From positions 1-32,696 of the forward strand of contig JAJXYU010000140.1 in assembly GCA_021780395.1 (NCBI GenBank): a DNA stretch of 32,696 bases, read 5' to 3'. Below the pieces are notes generated by a model. That model had not been told where the DNA came from. It searched no databases and saw nothing but the letters and a program-made list of their open reading frames with translations. Origin of the DNA: Pseudomonadota bacterium (GTDB lineage: Bacteria > Pseudomonadota > Gammaproteobacteria > Steroidobacterales > Steroidobacteraceae). Position 1 is the stretch's first letter. Each line of letters opens with the position of its first letter. A program made the position numbers and the translations under genes. Below are positions 23,806-32,696 of this stretch, piece by piece.

Positions 23806-24363
23806 ATGGTCGCGGTCGCAAACGGCGCCGGACGCACCCCCGCTGATCCGCGGCGGCGCGGCAGGCGCGCGTACTCCCGTTCACGCTGGGCGGCATGGCT
23901 CTCGGCAGCGTTCTGGCTGTCCGCCCTTTCGGTCGCGACGCTCGCGAACGCCGCGGCAGCGCCGGCGCGCGTCGTCGCGGCATCTGCGGATTACCGGCTC
24001 GTGGGGCTGCTGCGGGGCGACACCCTGAGTATGCACGTGAGCCGCGTGCTCGACGGGGCGCCCGTGACGGACGCCGTGGTCTCGGTCGAGTTCCGCGGTC
24101 GTTCCTATCCTGCGACCGCGACCGTCGACGGCGGCTACTCGATCAGTACGCCGCAGCTGGCGATCGCGGGACCGGCCGCGTTCGCGTTCGAGATCCGGAC
24201 CGGCGACGCGACGCAGACCCTGCGGGGTGTACTGACGGGTGCCCCGAAGACCGGATCGGGTCACGGACGCGTTCGGCAGCTCTTCTGGTGGGTCCTCAAC
24301 TTCTCGGTCTGCATCGGGTTCCTCGCATTGCTGTCGCGACGCCGCAAGCGGGCCGACTCCTGA
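23806..24363 (+). CDS. Secreted or membrane-anchored protein of unknown function
   Basis: 185 residues, family not recognised. An Arg-rich N-terminus (about 10-28) is followed by a hydrophobic segment (about 29-49) ending ANAAAA, a plausible signal peptide. The middle (about 60-140) looks like an all-beta domain: VSRVLDGAPVTDAVVSVEFRGRSY and TVDGGYSI resemble carboxypeptidase-regulatory or Ig-like folds. A C-terminal hydrophobic helix (WWVLNFSVCIGFLALL) is followed by RRRKR, so the protein is probably held in the inner membrane with its beta domain in the periplasm. The layout recalls small accessory proteins of metal-efflux operons, but no efflux genes are here. The true start may lie a few codons inside. 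Follows ilvH by 24 nt. Confidence 0.65.
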   Translation: MVAVANGAGRTPADPRRRGRRAYSRSRWAAWLSAAFWLSALSVATLANAAAAPARVVAASADYRLVGLLRGDTLSMHVSRVLDGAPVTDAVVSVEFRGRSYPATATVDGGYSISTPQLAIAGPAAFAFEIRTGDATQTLRGVLTGAPKTGSGHGRVRQLFWWVLNFSVCIGFLALLSRRRKRADS

Positions 24364-24391
24364 GGTCCCTGGCACGCATTCGCACGACGCA

Positions 24392-26071
24392 TCAAAAGCT
24401 CTGCAAGGTCTGCACCAGCACCTGGAAGCGGCTCACGCCCATCGGTGCATTCAACGGAAACGCGAAGTCGATGTGCACCACGTTGCCGAGTCCGGAGCGG
24501 GTGTTGCCGAGGCGCAGCCCGAATCCGACGTCCTCGAGCATCCCGGGCCGGTTGCCGCCGATGATCGCGGGACCCCATGCGCGCCCCATGTCCGCGAAGA
24601 TCGCTCCGCCGACGCGCACGAGCCGGAACGGGAACCAGTCCGTATAGAACCGCTGTTCGATCGTGAACAGGGCCTTCGAGCTGCCCGCTTCGTAGCGCAA
24701 CGGATAGCCTCGCAGGCCGCTGTCGCCGCCGATCGTGAGCTGGGTCTGCGGGTCGAGCGCATCGGTCGCGGTGCCGGACAACGCGGCATACAGCACCCAC
24801 TCGGGCAGCCACCGCCAGTAGTACTGGGCGGCGGCGTCCGCGATCAGGTTGCGCGACCTCCCACGCTCGATCCGGGTCTGGATGTCGGTGGACGCGAACA
24901 ACTGCTGGCTCGGGTCGATTTGGAAGCCCTTGCGCGCGTTGGCGGAGACGATGATCGCGCTGCGGTTCGCGCCGAAGGCCTGGGTCGCATAACCGACCGT
25001 GACGCCGGCCTGCAAGCCGAAGAACAGATCCTCGGTGCGACCGATCTGGTTCAGGTCACCGGTCTTGCGGTAGTCGTCCTGGATCACCTCGAAGCCGACG
25101 AACGGGTACGCGAGCGTCTGCGAGGCCGGAAGCACCCGCGCGGGCAGTGACGTCGTCGGATCGACGAGGAAATCGTTGCGATCGTACTGCGCACCCGCGA
25201 GCCAGCGACGCGTCCAGCCGCGCACCAGCCCCTCCGACAGGCCGCCGCTCAGCGCATAGGAGGCTTCCGAATCCTCGAACTGGTCGCCGATGTTGCCGTA
25301 CGCGTAGCGCGAAACCACCCGTTGGTACCGCTGCGCGTCGGCCGTGACGCTCCAGTGCGTCTCCAGCGAATAGAACGGATGCGCGATTTCCAGCGCACGC
25401 CGCCGCCCATCGCTGGAATCGGCGTACGCGGCCGCATCCGTCCAGCGCGATCCGAACACGTTCGGATCCGACCATTCGAGCGTATTGCTGCTGCGGTCGA
25501 CGTTGCGCCCGTGCTGGAAATCGATCGACTTGCCGCGCCCCAGGAAGTTCGAGTCCGCGAGTTCGACGCTCGAGTTGTTCGCCCCGCCGGTGCGGCTGAA
25601 ATTGACGCCGGGACTCAGCGTCCACACGTCCCGGGTGATCACCGCGACCTCGACCTTGCCATGCGCGTAGTGCACCGGTACGACGTGCGCGTCGTAGATG
25701 AACGGGAGTCTGCGCAGATTGCGTTCGGTCTCGGCGAGCAGGCGCGGCCGGTACTTCTGTCCGGTCGCAAACAGCAGCTGCGCACGGATCGTCGAATGGC
25801 GCGTGCGGATATGCAGGCGGTTCGCGAGACGAAACAGCAGCACGTCGTCGCGCGGATCCGACAGGTCGAAGATGTTGCGCGTGACGATGTCGATCTTGCC
25901 GATCACCGCGCCGCTCGCGACGAGCCGCGCGTCGCTCGGCACATCGGCGGGCCGGGGTTCCTCGATCCGGGTCCGCTGCCGATCGGTGAACTTCGCGGCG
26001 AATGCGGCGTTGGCGGCGGCCGCCAGCAACGCGCACGCGCCGAGCAACCGCAGACCCGTGAGCAGACGCAC
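24392..26071 (-). CDS. Omp85/BamA-superfamily outer-membrane beta-barrel protein
   Basis: 559 residues. Signal peptide 1-25 (LLGACALLAAAANAAFA). Residues about 55-150 look like a single POTRA-type unit (IGKIDIVTRNIFDLSDP, then ATGQKYRPRLLAETERNLRRLPFIYDAHVVPV). The rest is an alternating barrel with the superfamily's loop-6 motif in the form GGDSGLRGYPLRYE, and it ends in a hydrophobic strand with terminal Phe (LVQTLQSF), as needed for outer-membrane insertion. It is shorter than BamA (about 800) and has one POTRA, so it is more like the BamA/TamA-related D15 surface-antigen proteins of unknown substrate. The start codon is GTG. It lies 29 nt after glnK on the same strand and may be in its operon. 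Confidence 0.85.
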   Translation of the reverse strand: MRLLTGLRLLGACALLAAAANAAFAAKFTDRQRTRIEEPRPADVPSDARLVASGAVIGKIDIVTRNIFDLSDPRDDVLLFRLANRLHIRTRHSTIRAQLLFATGQKYRPRLLAETERNLRRLPFIYDAHVVPVHYAHGKVEVAVITRDVWTLSPGVNFSRTGGANNSSVELADSNFLGRGKSIDFQHGRNVDRSSNTLEWSDPNVFGSRWTDAAAYADSSDGRRRALEIAHPFYSLETHWSVTADAQRYQRVVSRYAYGNIGDQFEDSEASYALSGGLSEGLVRGWTRRWLAGAQYDRNDFLVDPTTSLPARVLPASQTLAYPFVGFEVIQDDYRKTGDLNQIGRTEDLFFGLQAGVTVGYATQAFGANRSAIIVSANARKGFQIDPSQQLFASTDIQTRIERGRSRNLIADAAAQYYWRWLPEWVLYAALSGTATDALDPQTQLTIGGDSGLRGYPLRYEAGSSKALFTIEQRFYTDWFPFRLVRVGGAIFADMGRAWGPAIIGGNRPGMLEDVGFGLRLGNTRSGLGNVVHIDFAFPLNAPMGVSRFQVLVQTLQSF

Positions 26072-26100
26072 GAGCCGCGCGTCTCAGCCGGTGACGGCCG

Positions 26101-26481
<381 letters not shown>

Positions 26482-26588
26482 TTAACCGGCGATACCGCCG
26501 ACGGCCGCCGCGCGGACCCGGCGACGCCCCGTGATGGTGCACGGGCCCGCGCGACGCCGGCCGCCCGGCACGGCAATGGAGTTTTCGG

Positions 26589-27806
26589 ATGAACACGACT
26601 TTCCTGATCGTCGGCGGCGGCCAAGCCGGCGCCCAAGCGATCGATACGCTGCGGCGCGAGGGCTTCGACGGCCGACTGGTCCTCGTCGGCGAGGAGCGCG
26701 AGCTGCCGTACCAGCGGCCGCCGCTGTCCAAGAAGTTCCTGCACGGAGAGCTCGCGGCGGACCGACTGCCGTTCCGGCATCGCGCGTTCTACGACGAGCA
26801 CCGGGTGGAGTTGCGGCTCGGTTCGCGCGCCACCCGGCTCGACCGGGCGGCGCGCACGGTCGAACTCGATGACGGTACACGCCTCCCCTACGATCGCGCG
26901 CTGCTGTGCCTCGGCGCGCGCGCGCGCCCCCTGCCATGCGCCGGCGCGGATCTGCCGGGGATTCACACCCTGCGGACGATCGACGACGCGAACGCGCTCG
27001 GCGCCGAACTGCGTACCGGCGCGCGCGCCGTGATCGTCGGCGGCGGATACATCGGACTCGAGGCGGCCGCGGCCTGCCGCCATTTCGGGCTCGAGACGAC
27101 GGTGCTCGAAATGGCCGACCGGGTGATGGCCCGCGTCGTCTCGCCCGCAGTCTCCGAGTTCTTCGCCGAGGCGCATCGTGCGCGAGGCGTTCGCATCCTG
27201 TGCAACACCCGGGTCGAATCGATCGACGGCCGGGACCGCGTCGCGGCGATCGTCTGCGGCGACGGCACCCGGCTCGCGGCGGATCTGGTGATCGTCGGGG
27301 TCGGGGCGCTCCCGGTCACGGACCTCGCGGCCGACGCGGGTCTCGCGGTCGACGACGGCATCGTCGTCGACGAATACTGCCGCACCACGGATCCGGCGAT
27401 CTTCGCGGCGGGGGACTGCGTGAATCAACCGTCGCCGCATTATGGTCGCCGCATCCGCCTCGAGAGCGTCGACAACGCGTTCGAGCAGGGCAAGACCGCG
27501 GCCCTGAACATGCTCGGGCGCGATGTGATCCACGACCGGATCCCGTGGTTCTGGTCGGACCAGTACGAGCACAAGCTGCTGATCGTCGGTCTGCGTGGCG
27601 ATGGCGACGAGCGCGTGGCGCGCGGTGATCCGAGCCGCGGCGGCTTCAGCACCCTGTACCTGCGCGACGGCGAACTCACCGCGGTGGAAGCCGTCGATGA
27701 CACGAAGGACTACATGGCGGCGCGCAAGCTGATCGCCGCGCGCGCCCGGCTCGATCCCGCGAGGGCGGCCGACAAGAGCCGCGACCTTAAGGAGGCGGCG
27801 CTCTGA
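26589..27806 (+). CDS. FAD-dependent NAD(P)H oxidoreductase, ferredoxin-reductase type
   Basis: 405-residue cytosolic flavoprotein resembling putidaredoxin and rhodocoxin reductases, which pass electrons from NADH to a ferredoxin. First Rossmann motif VGGGQAGAQAI (8-18) for FAD; YQRPPLSKKFL follows, a family hallmark; second motif IVGGGYIGLEAA for NAD(P); third FAD motif near IFAAGDCVN. The C-terminal domain has the RLESVDNAFEQG and FWSDQYEHKLLIVG pieces typical of this group. No ferredoxin or oxygenase gene lies next to it, so the partner is unknown. GGAG lies 7 nt before the ATG. It is divergent from glnK and convergent with pyruvate carboxylase, with 13 nt between the stops. Confidence 0.9.
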   Translation: MNTTFLIVGGGQAGAQAIDTLRREGFDGRLVLVGEERELPYQRPPLSKKFLHGELAADRLPFRHRAFYDEHRVELRLGSRATRLDRAARTVELDDGTRLPYDRALLCLGARARPLPCAGADLPGIHTLRTIDDANALGAELRTGARAVIVGGGYIGLEAAAACRHFGLETTVLEMADRVMARVVSPAVSEFFAEAHRARGVRILCNTRVESIDGRDRVAAIVCGDGTRLAADLVIVGVGALPVTDLAADAGLAVDDGIVVDEYCRTTDPAIFAAGDCVNQPSPHYGRRIRLESVDNAFEQGKTAALNMLGRDVIHDRIPWFWSDQYEHKLLIVGLRGDGDERVARGDPSRGGFSTLYLRDGELTAVEAVDDTKDYMAARKLIAARARLDPARAADKSRDLKEAAL

Positions 27807-27819
27807 GGATCCGGCGCGC

Positions 27820-30800
27820 TCACTCGCAGATCGCGATAAGGTCCTTGGTGTCGACCGGCTGACCGGGGCGGACGAGGAGCTCCTTCACGGTCGAATCGCG
27901 CTCGGCGCGCACCGAGGTCTCCATCTTCATCGCCTCGAGCGTCACGATCACGTCGCCGCGGCGGACCCGTTGTCCGGCATGCACCGGCACCGTCGCGACG
28001 GTGCCCGGCATCGGTGCGCCCACGTGGGTCGGATCCTCGGCATCGGCCTTGCGCGTCGGCGGTCGCGACGCGACCTGGCTGCGATCGGCGATGCGGATCG
28101 GCCGCGGCTGGCCGTTCAACTCGAAGAACACGGTCCGGGTACCGTCCTCGTGCGGTTCGCTGGTGGTCACGAAGCGGACGATCAGCGTCTTGCCGCGCTC
28201 CAGATCGACGTTGATCTCCTGGCCCGGTTGCATCCCGTAGAAGAACACCGCGGTCGGCAGGGTGCTCAAATCCCCGAAGCGGGCACGATCCGCCGCATAC
28301 TCGACGAACACCTTGGGATACATCAGGAAGGACGCGAGTTCTTCGTCGCTGACCACGCGCGCGACCTTGAGCTGCGCCGCGGCCCGCTCCGCCTCGAGGT
28401 CGACCGGCGGCAGCGTCGCCCCTGGCCGGTCGCGCAGCGGTTCGATGCCCTTCAGAACCTTGCGCTGCAGATCCGCCGGAAACCCGCCGAGCGGTTGACC
28501 GAGATCCCCGCGGAAGAGCTGCACGACCGATTCCGGGAACGCGATCTCGACCTCGGGATCGAGGACCGCGGCGCGATCCAGCCCGCTGGTGACCATCATG
28601 ATCGCCATGTCGCCGACGACCTTCGACGTCGGCGTCACCTTCACGATGTCGCCGAACAGGTCGTTGACCTCGGCATAGGCGGCGGCGACCTCGTGCCAGC
28701 GATGGTCTTCTATTCCGAGCGACCGGGCTTGTTCACGCAGGTTCGTGTACTGCCCGCCCGGCATTCCATGGACGTAGACCTCGGACGCGCCGGCGCGGAT
28801 GTCGCTCTCGAACGCGACGTAGCCGCGGCGCACCTGCTCCCAGTACCCCGAGATCGCGCGCAGGTCGCCCGGCACGATCCCGGTGTCGCGCGCGCCATGG
28901 CGAAGCGCCTCGACGATCGAGCCGAGGTTCGGCTGCGAGGTCAGCCCGGAGAGCGAATCGATCGCGCCGTCGACCGCATCCGCGCCGGCCTCGATGGCCG
29001 CGAGCACGCTCGCCGCGGCGATCCCGCTGGTGTCATGGGTGTGGAAGTGGATCGGCAGACCGACCTCCTCCTTCAACGCGCGGACCAATGTCGCCGCGGC
29101 GCTCGGCAGGCACAGTCCCGCCATGTCCTTGATGCCGATCACGTGCGCGCCCATCGCTTTGAGCTCGCGGGCGATCCCGAGGTAATAGCGCAGGTCGTAC
29201 TTGCGCTCGGCCGGGTTCGACAGGTTCCCGGTGTAGCAGATCGCCGCCTCGCAGAGGCGGCCGGTGTCGCGGACGGCCTCGATCGCAACGCGCATGTTCT
29301 CGGTCCAGTTCAGGCAGTCGAACACGCGAAACAGGTCGATCCCGGCATGCGCCGCGCGGCTGACGAAGTAGCGAACGACGTTGTCCGGATAATTCGTATA
29401 ACCGACCGCGTTCGCGGAACGCAGCAGCATCTGCAACAGCAGGTTCGGCATCCGCTCGCGCAGTTCCGCGAGCCTCTCCCACGGATCCTCGCGCAGGAAG
29501 CGCATCGCGACGTCGAACGTCGCCCCCCCCCAGCATTCCACCGAGAACAATTGCGGCAACAACGCCGCGTAGTACGGCGCGATCGCCGCGAGATCCTGCG
29601 TCCGCAGGCGGGTCGCGAGGAGCGACTGATGGGCGTCGCGCATGCTGGTGTCGGTGAGCAGCACCCGACGTTCGGCGAGCATCCATTCCGCGAACCGCTC
29701 GGCGCCGAGCGCGTCGAGCCGCTGCTTGGTTCCCGGCGCCGGCGCCGGCAGGTCGACCTTCGGCAGCCGCGGGAACACGGGCTCCGCGGGCCGGGAGCGC
29801 CCTTTCACCTCGGCGTTGCCGTTGACGATGACCTCGCCGATGTAGGCGAGCAAGCGGGTGGCGCGGTCCCGCTTGTGCACGATCCGGACCAGTTCGGGAG
29901 TCTCGTCGATGAACCGGGTCGTGTAGTCGGCGCTCGCGAACCGCGGATGCGTGATCAGCTGATCGAGGAAGCGCAGATTGGTCACGACACCGCGGATCCG
30001 AAACTCCCACAGCGCACGATGCATCCGCGCGATCGTCTCCTCGGCCGTCGGCGCCCAGGCGGTGACCTTCACGAGCAGCGAGTCGTAATATCGCGTGATG
30101 ATCGCGCCGGCATACGCGGTGCCGGCGTCGAGCCGGATCCCGAAGCCGGCCGGACTGCGGTACGCGGTGATCCGTCCATAGTCCGGCACGAACTGGTTCT
30201 CGGGGTCCTCGGTCGTGACCCGGCATTGCATCGCGTGACCGGTCACGCGGATCTCCTCCTGCGCCGGGACGCCGCTCGTCGCGTCGCCGATCCGACCACC
30301 GGCGGCGATGCGCAGCTGCGCCTTCACGATGTCGATGCCGGTCACGCACTCGGTGACCGTGTGCTCGACCTGGATCCGCGGATTCACCTCGATGAAATAG
30401 AACCGGCCGGTGTCCGCGTCCTGCAGGAACTCGACGGTGCCGGCCGAGCGGTAGCCCACCGCGCGGCCGATGCGCAGGGCCGCCGCGCACAGCGCCGCGC
30501 GCTGCTCCGCGCCGAGGAACACCGCCGGCGCGCGTTCGACGACTTTTTGGTTGCGCCGCTGCACCGTGCAGTCGCGCTCGAAGAGATGCACGAGATTGCC
30601 ATGGTCGTCCCCGAGGATCTGCACCTCGACGTGGCGCGCGCGACGGATCAGCTTCTCGAGATAGATCTCGTCCTTGCCGAACGCCGCCTTCGCTTCGCGC
30701 CGCGCGACCGCGACCGTCCCGGCCAGCCCGTCCTCGGATTCGACGACGCGCATCCCGCGGCCGCCGCCTCCCCAGCTCGCCTTCAGCATCGCCGGAAAGC

Positions 30801-31281
30801 CGATCTCGCGTGCGGCCGCCAGACACTCCCGGTCGTCGGCCGGCAGCGGCGGCGTCGCCGGCATCACCGGCACGTCGGCGGCCTGCGCGAGATGACGCGC
30901 TTCCACCTTGTTGCCGAGCCGGCGCATGGTCTGCGGCGACGGCCCGACGAACACCAACCCGGCCGCGCCGCAGGCCTCGGCGAACTCCGGACTCTCCGAC
31001 AGGAAGCCGTAGCCCGGGTGGACCGCGTCGGCGCCGGCGGTGCGCGCGACCCGGATGATCCCCGCGATGTCGAGATAGGCATCGACCGGAGACCCGCCCT
31101 CGCCGACCAGATAGCTCTCGTCGGCCTTCGTCCGATGCAGCGAGAACCGATCCTCGTGCGAATGGATTGCGATCGTGCGCAGGCCGAGCTCGGACGCCGC
31201 CCGCATCACGCGAATCGCGATCTCGCCACGGTTGGCGATCAGGAGACTGCGAATCGGTCGGCGTTCGGCGGCTTGTGTCAT
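27820..31281 (-). CDS. pyc: Pyruvate carboxylase, single-chain
   Basis: 1153 residues; makes oxaloacetate from pyruvate, bicarbonate and ATP. Biotin carboxylase domain first: entry RSLLIANRGEIAIRVMRAA and the glycine loop GGGGRGM (171-177). The carboxyltransferase domain starts near 540 with TDTSMRDAHQS (543-553); the carboxylated lysine of GIKDMAGL is Lys718. The C-terminal biotin carrier domain has the biotin lysine in EAMKMET, Lys1119. Size, Lys718 and Lys1119 match, as I remember them, the Rhizobium etli enzyme. It is a full-length alpha4-type enzyme. A -10-like TATCAT lies 9 nt before the ATG. It is divergent from the isoaspartyl peptidase gene. Confidence 0.97.
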   Translation of the reverse strand: MTQAAERRPIRSLLIANRGEIAIRVMRAASELGLRTIAIHSHEDRFSLHRTKADESYLVGEGGSPVDAYLDIAGIIRVARTAGADAVHPGYGFLSESPEFAEACGAAGLVFVGPSPQTMRRLGNKVEARHLAQAADVPVMPATPPLPADDRECLAAAREIGFPAMLKASWGGGGRGMRVVESEDGLAGTVAVARREAKAAFGKDEIYLEKLIRRARHVEVQILGDDHGNLVHLFERDCTVQRRNQKVVERAPAVFLGAEQRAALCAAALRIGRAVGYRSAGTVEFLQDADTGRFYFIEVNPRIQVEHTVTECVTGIDIVKAQLRIAAGGRIGDATSGVPAQEEIRVTGHAMQCRVTTEDPENQFVPDYGRITAYRSPAGFGIRLDAGTAYAGAIITRYYDSLLVKVTAWAPTAEETIARMHRALWEFRIRGVVTNLRFLDQLITHPRFASADYTTRFIDETPELVRIVHKRDRATRLLAYIGEVIVNGNAEVKGRSRPAEPVFPRLPKVDLPAPAPGTKQRLDALGAERFAEWMLAERRVLLTDTSMRDAHQSLLATRLRTQDLAAIAPYYAALLPQLFSVECWGGATFDVAMRFLREDPWERLAELRERMPNLLLQMLLRSANAVGYTNYPDNVVRYFVSRAAHAGIDLFRVFDCLNWTENMRVAIEAVRDTGRLCEAAICYTGNLSNPAERKYDLRYYLGIARELKAMGAHVIGIKDMAGLCLPSAAATLVRALKEEVGLPIHFHTHDTSGIAAASVLAAIEAGADAVDGAIDSLSGLTSQPNLGSIVEALRHGARDTGIVPGDLRAISGYWEQVRRGYVAFESDIRAGASEVYVHGMPGGQYTNLREQARSLGIEDHRWHEVAAAYAEVNDLFGDIVKVTPTSKVVGDMAIMMVTSGLDRAAVLDPEVEIAFPESVVQLFRGDLGQPLGGFPADLQRKVLKGIEPLRDRPGATLPPVDLEAERAAAQLKVARVVSDEELASFLMYPKVFVEYAADRARFGDLSTLPTAVFFYGMQPGQEINVDLERGKTLIVRFVTTSEPHEDGTRTVFFELNGQPRPIRIADRSQVASRPPTRKADAEDPTHVGAPMPGTVATVPVHAGQRVRRGDVIVTLEAMKMETSVRAERDSTVKELLVRPGQPVDTKDLIAICE

Positions 31282-31290
31282 CGCCGCCGG

Positions 31291-31296
31291 ATGATA
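31291..31296 (-). promoter_or_regulatory. Putative -10 element of pyc
   Basis: TATCAT on the minus strand, 9 nt before the pyc ATG, without a Shine-Dalgarno in between; predicted leader about 3 nt. The -35 match is weak. Confidence 0.35.
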
Positions 31297-31336
31297 GCCT
31301 TACGGATCACGAACGAACAGACGAGGAGCGGCGGCG

Positions 31337-32251
31337 ATGTATGGGATTGCGGTCCATGGCGGTGCGGGTACGCCCGCGCGCGGGCAGATCGAGCCGGCGC
31401 GCGAGCGCCGCTATCACGAAGGGATGCTCGCCGCGCTCGACGCCGGCCGCAAGGTCCTCGAGCGCGGCGGTTCGAGTCTCGACGCGGTCACCCGCGCGGT
31501 CGTCGTGCTGGAGGACGACCCGGTGTTCAACGCCGGACGCGGCGCGGTGTGCACGCACGACGGCCACCACGAGCTCGACGCGGCGATCATGGACGGCGCC
31601 GCGCTCCGCGCCGGCGCGGTCTGCGGGCTGCGGCACGTGAGGAACCCGATCGAGCTCGCGCACGCGGTGATGGAACGGTCGCCGTTCGTGATGCTGAGCG
31701 GCGCGGGGGCCGAGGAGTTCGCGCTCACCCAGGGGATCTCGCTCGTGCCGAACGAGTACTTCCGCACCGAGGAGCGCTGGCAGCAGCTGCAACGGGTGCT
31801 CGGCGCCGGCGGTTCGCCGCTGCCGCTCGCGCACGTCGGGACGGTCGGCGCGGTCGCGCTCGACGAGCACGGTCACCTCGCCGCGGCGACCTCGACCGGC
31901 GGGATGACCGCGAAGCGCTACGGCCGGATCGGCGATTCGCCGGTGATCGGCGCCGGGACCTACGCGGACGACCGGGCCTGCGCGGTGTCGGCGACCGGAC
32001 ACGGCGAGATGTTCCTGCGCGCCGCGGTCGCCCACGACATCTGCGCCCGGATGAGATACGGCGGCCGGCGCCTCGATCAGGCGGTGGAGGACGTCGTGCA
32101 CGGGGAACTGGTCGCCCGCGGCGGGGAAGGCGGCGTGATCGCGATCGACCGGCATGGTCGGATCGTGACCGACTGCAACGTCGAGGGCATGTTCCGCGGC
32201 AGCCTGACCGCGGGCGGCGAGCCGTACACGGCGATCTTTCGGGAGTCGTAG
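31337..32251 (+). CDS. iaaA: Isoaspartyl peptidase / plant-type L-asparaginase
   Basis: 304-residue Ntn hydrolase that removes beta-aspartyl residues from peptides and hydrolyses asparagine. Key pieces: AVHGGAGT (5-12), PVFNAGRGAV (62-71), the ELDAAIMDG motif (79-87), and the autocleavage site Gly168-Thr169 in HVGTVGAV; Thr169 is the nucleophile. The TSTGGMTAKRYGRIGDSPVIGAGTYA stretch after it binds substrate. No signal peptide, so it is cytosolic. Length and motifs fit E. coli IaaA. GAGGAG lies 8 nt before the ATG. It is divergent from pyc by 55 bp and convergent with the GGDEF gene. Confidence 0.94.
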   Translation: MYGIAVHGGAGTPARGQIEPARERRYHEGMLAALDAGRKVLERGGSSLDAVTRAVVVLEDDPVFNAGRGAVCTHDGHHELDAAIMDGAALRAGAVCGLRHVRNPIELAHAVMERSPFVMLSGAGAEEFALTQGISLVPNEYFRTEERWQQLQRVLGAGGSPLPLAHVGTVGAVALDEHGHLAAATSTGGMTAKRYGRIGDSPVIGAGTYADDRACAVSATGHGEMFLRAAVAHDICARMRYGGRRLDQAVEDVVHGELVARGGEGGVIAIDRHGRIVTDCNVEGMFRGSLTAGGEPYTAIFRES

Positions 32252-32276
32252 CGTCCGCGGCCGCCGCCGCGCCGCA

Positions 32277-32696
32277 TCAACCGGCGGCCAGCCCCCGGCG
32301 CTTGTCGAACCGGCCGGTCTGCAGGTTCTGGTACTCGGCTTCCATCGCGACCACGCGGTTGCGCCCCTGGCCTTTCGCGCTATAGAGCGCCTCGTCCGCC
32401 AACTGGATCAGGCCCTCGGGGCTGCGTGACCCGGTCGGCAGGACGTAGGCGGCACCGAGGCTCACGGTCAGGCGGCTTGCGACCGGCGACGCATCGTGCG
32501 GGATGTTGAGTTCGGCGATCGAGCGCTGGATGCGGGTCGACACCTCCGCGACGTATTCGCGGCTCGCCTCATAGAGGACCAGCGCGAATTCCTCGCCGCC
32601 GTAGCGGGCGACGAAGTCGAGCGGACGGCGCGCGCACTGGCTCAAGGTCGCGGCGACCGCCCGCAGGCATTCGTCGCCCGCCTGGTGGCCGTAGCG
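32277..32696 (-). CDS. Diguanylate cyclase, GGDEF domain (partial at window edge)
   Basis: Only the last 139 residues are in the window; the frame runs off the right end. It begins inside a GGDEF domain (RYGHQAGDECLRAVA), has the active-site motif GGEEF in RYGGEEFALVLYE, and an RxxD inhibitory site (RPLD) five residues before it. Later family pieces are TVSLGAA and LADEALYSAKGQGRNRV. This is a catalytically plausible domain making cyclic-di-GMP with product feedback. The sensor part upstream is not visible. It ends 25 bp from the convergent isoaspartyl peptidase gene. Confidence 0.9.
   Translation of the reverse strand, partial: RYGHQAGDECLRAVAATLSQCARRPLDFVARYGGEEFALVLYEASREYVAEVSTRIQRSIAELNIPHDASPVASRLTVSLGAAYVLPTGSRSPEGLIQLADEALYSAKGQGRNRVVAMEAEYQNLQTGRFDKRRGLAAG

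Noticed and set aside
27970..32385. 1471-codon plus-strand frame opposite pyruvate carboxylase
   Set aside because: The longest frame in the window, but it is Arg/Asp-rich with no domains, and pyruvate carboxylase on the other strand is complete from start to biotin site.

Overview
This window comes from a GC-rich (roughly two thirds G+C by eye) Gram-negative bacterium, most likely a gammaproteobacterium or a close relative. The gene set supports this: a CysB-type LysR regulator, HrpB helicase, RluF pseudouridine synthase, GlnK, a DsbD-like thiol reductase and a BamA/Omp85-type outer-membrane protein. I cannot name a genus. The content is mostly housekeeping chromosome. I see no prophage, insertion sequence, CRISPR array or secretion island. 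Twenty-four protein genes and one tRNA gene are supported.

The clearest unusual element is at 3327-3634 (minus strand). A tRNA-Ile gene with anticodon CAT is split by a 231-nt group I self-splicing intron placed directly after the anticodon. This is the insertion site of the well-known Azoarcus tRNA-Ile intron, but the copy here is longer and carries an extra hairpin. The tRNA also encodes its own CCA end.

Layout. 22-3260 (minus): gamma-glutamyltranspeptidase followed by a POT-family peptide transporter, which looks like a glutathione/peptide salvage pair downstream of the split tRNA. 3738-9073 (plus): hrpB, a VanZ-like membrane protein, a DUF2062 protein and an MDR oxidoreductase in one tightly packed run. 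9085-12825: a secreted DmpA-type P1 peptidase (minus) divergent from an XdhC-family protein (plus), then an MFS exporter (minus). 12822-17110: threonine deaminase ilvA (minus, overlapping the MFS start) divergent from a DsbD-like protein (plus) and a small unknown gene that overlaps the tail of rluF. 16981-20474 (minus): rluF, an alpha/beta-hydrolase-fold protein without a catalytic serine, cysB and a short-chain dehydrogenase. 20938-24363: gloA (plus), acetolactate synthase large subunit (minus), and its small subunit divergently on the plus strand with a small secreted protein of unknown function. 24392-26439 (minus): glnK and an Omp85-like barrel protein. 26589-32251: an FAD-dependent reductase (plus), pyruvate carboxylase (minus) and isoaspartyl peptidase (plus). 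The right edge cuts a GGDEF diguanylate cyclase gene.

Three amino-acid themes link the genes. Branched-chain synthesis is represented by ilvA and both acetolactate synthase subunits, which are divergently transcribed rather than in the usual operon. Cysteine/thiol/peptide metabolism is represented by cysB, ggt, the peptide transporter, the DsbD-like protein and glyoxalase I. Nitrogen and anaplerotic control is represented by glnK, pyruvate carboxylase and isoaspartyl peptidase. Several genes have a -10-like hexamer only 6-10 nt before the start codon, suggesting leaderless or very short leaders.
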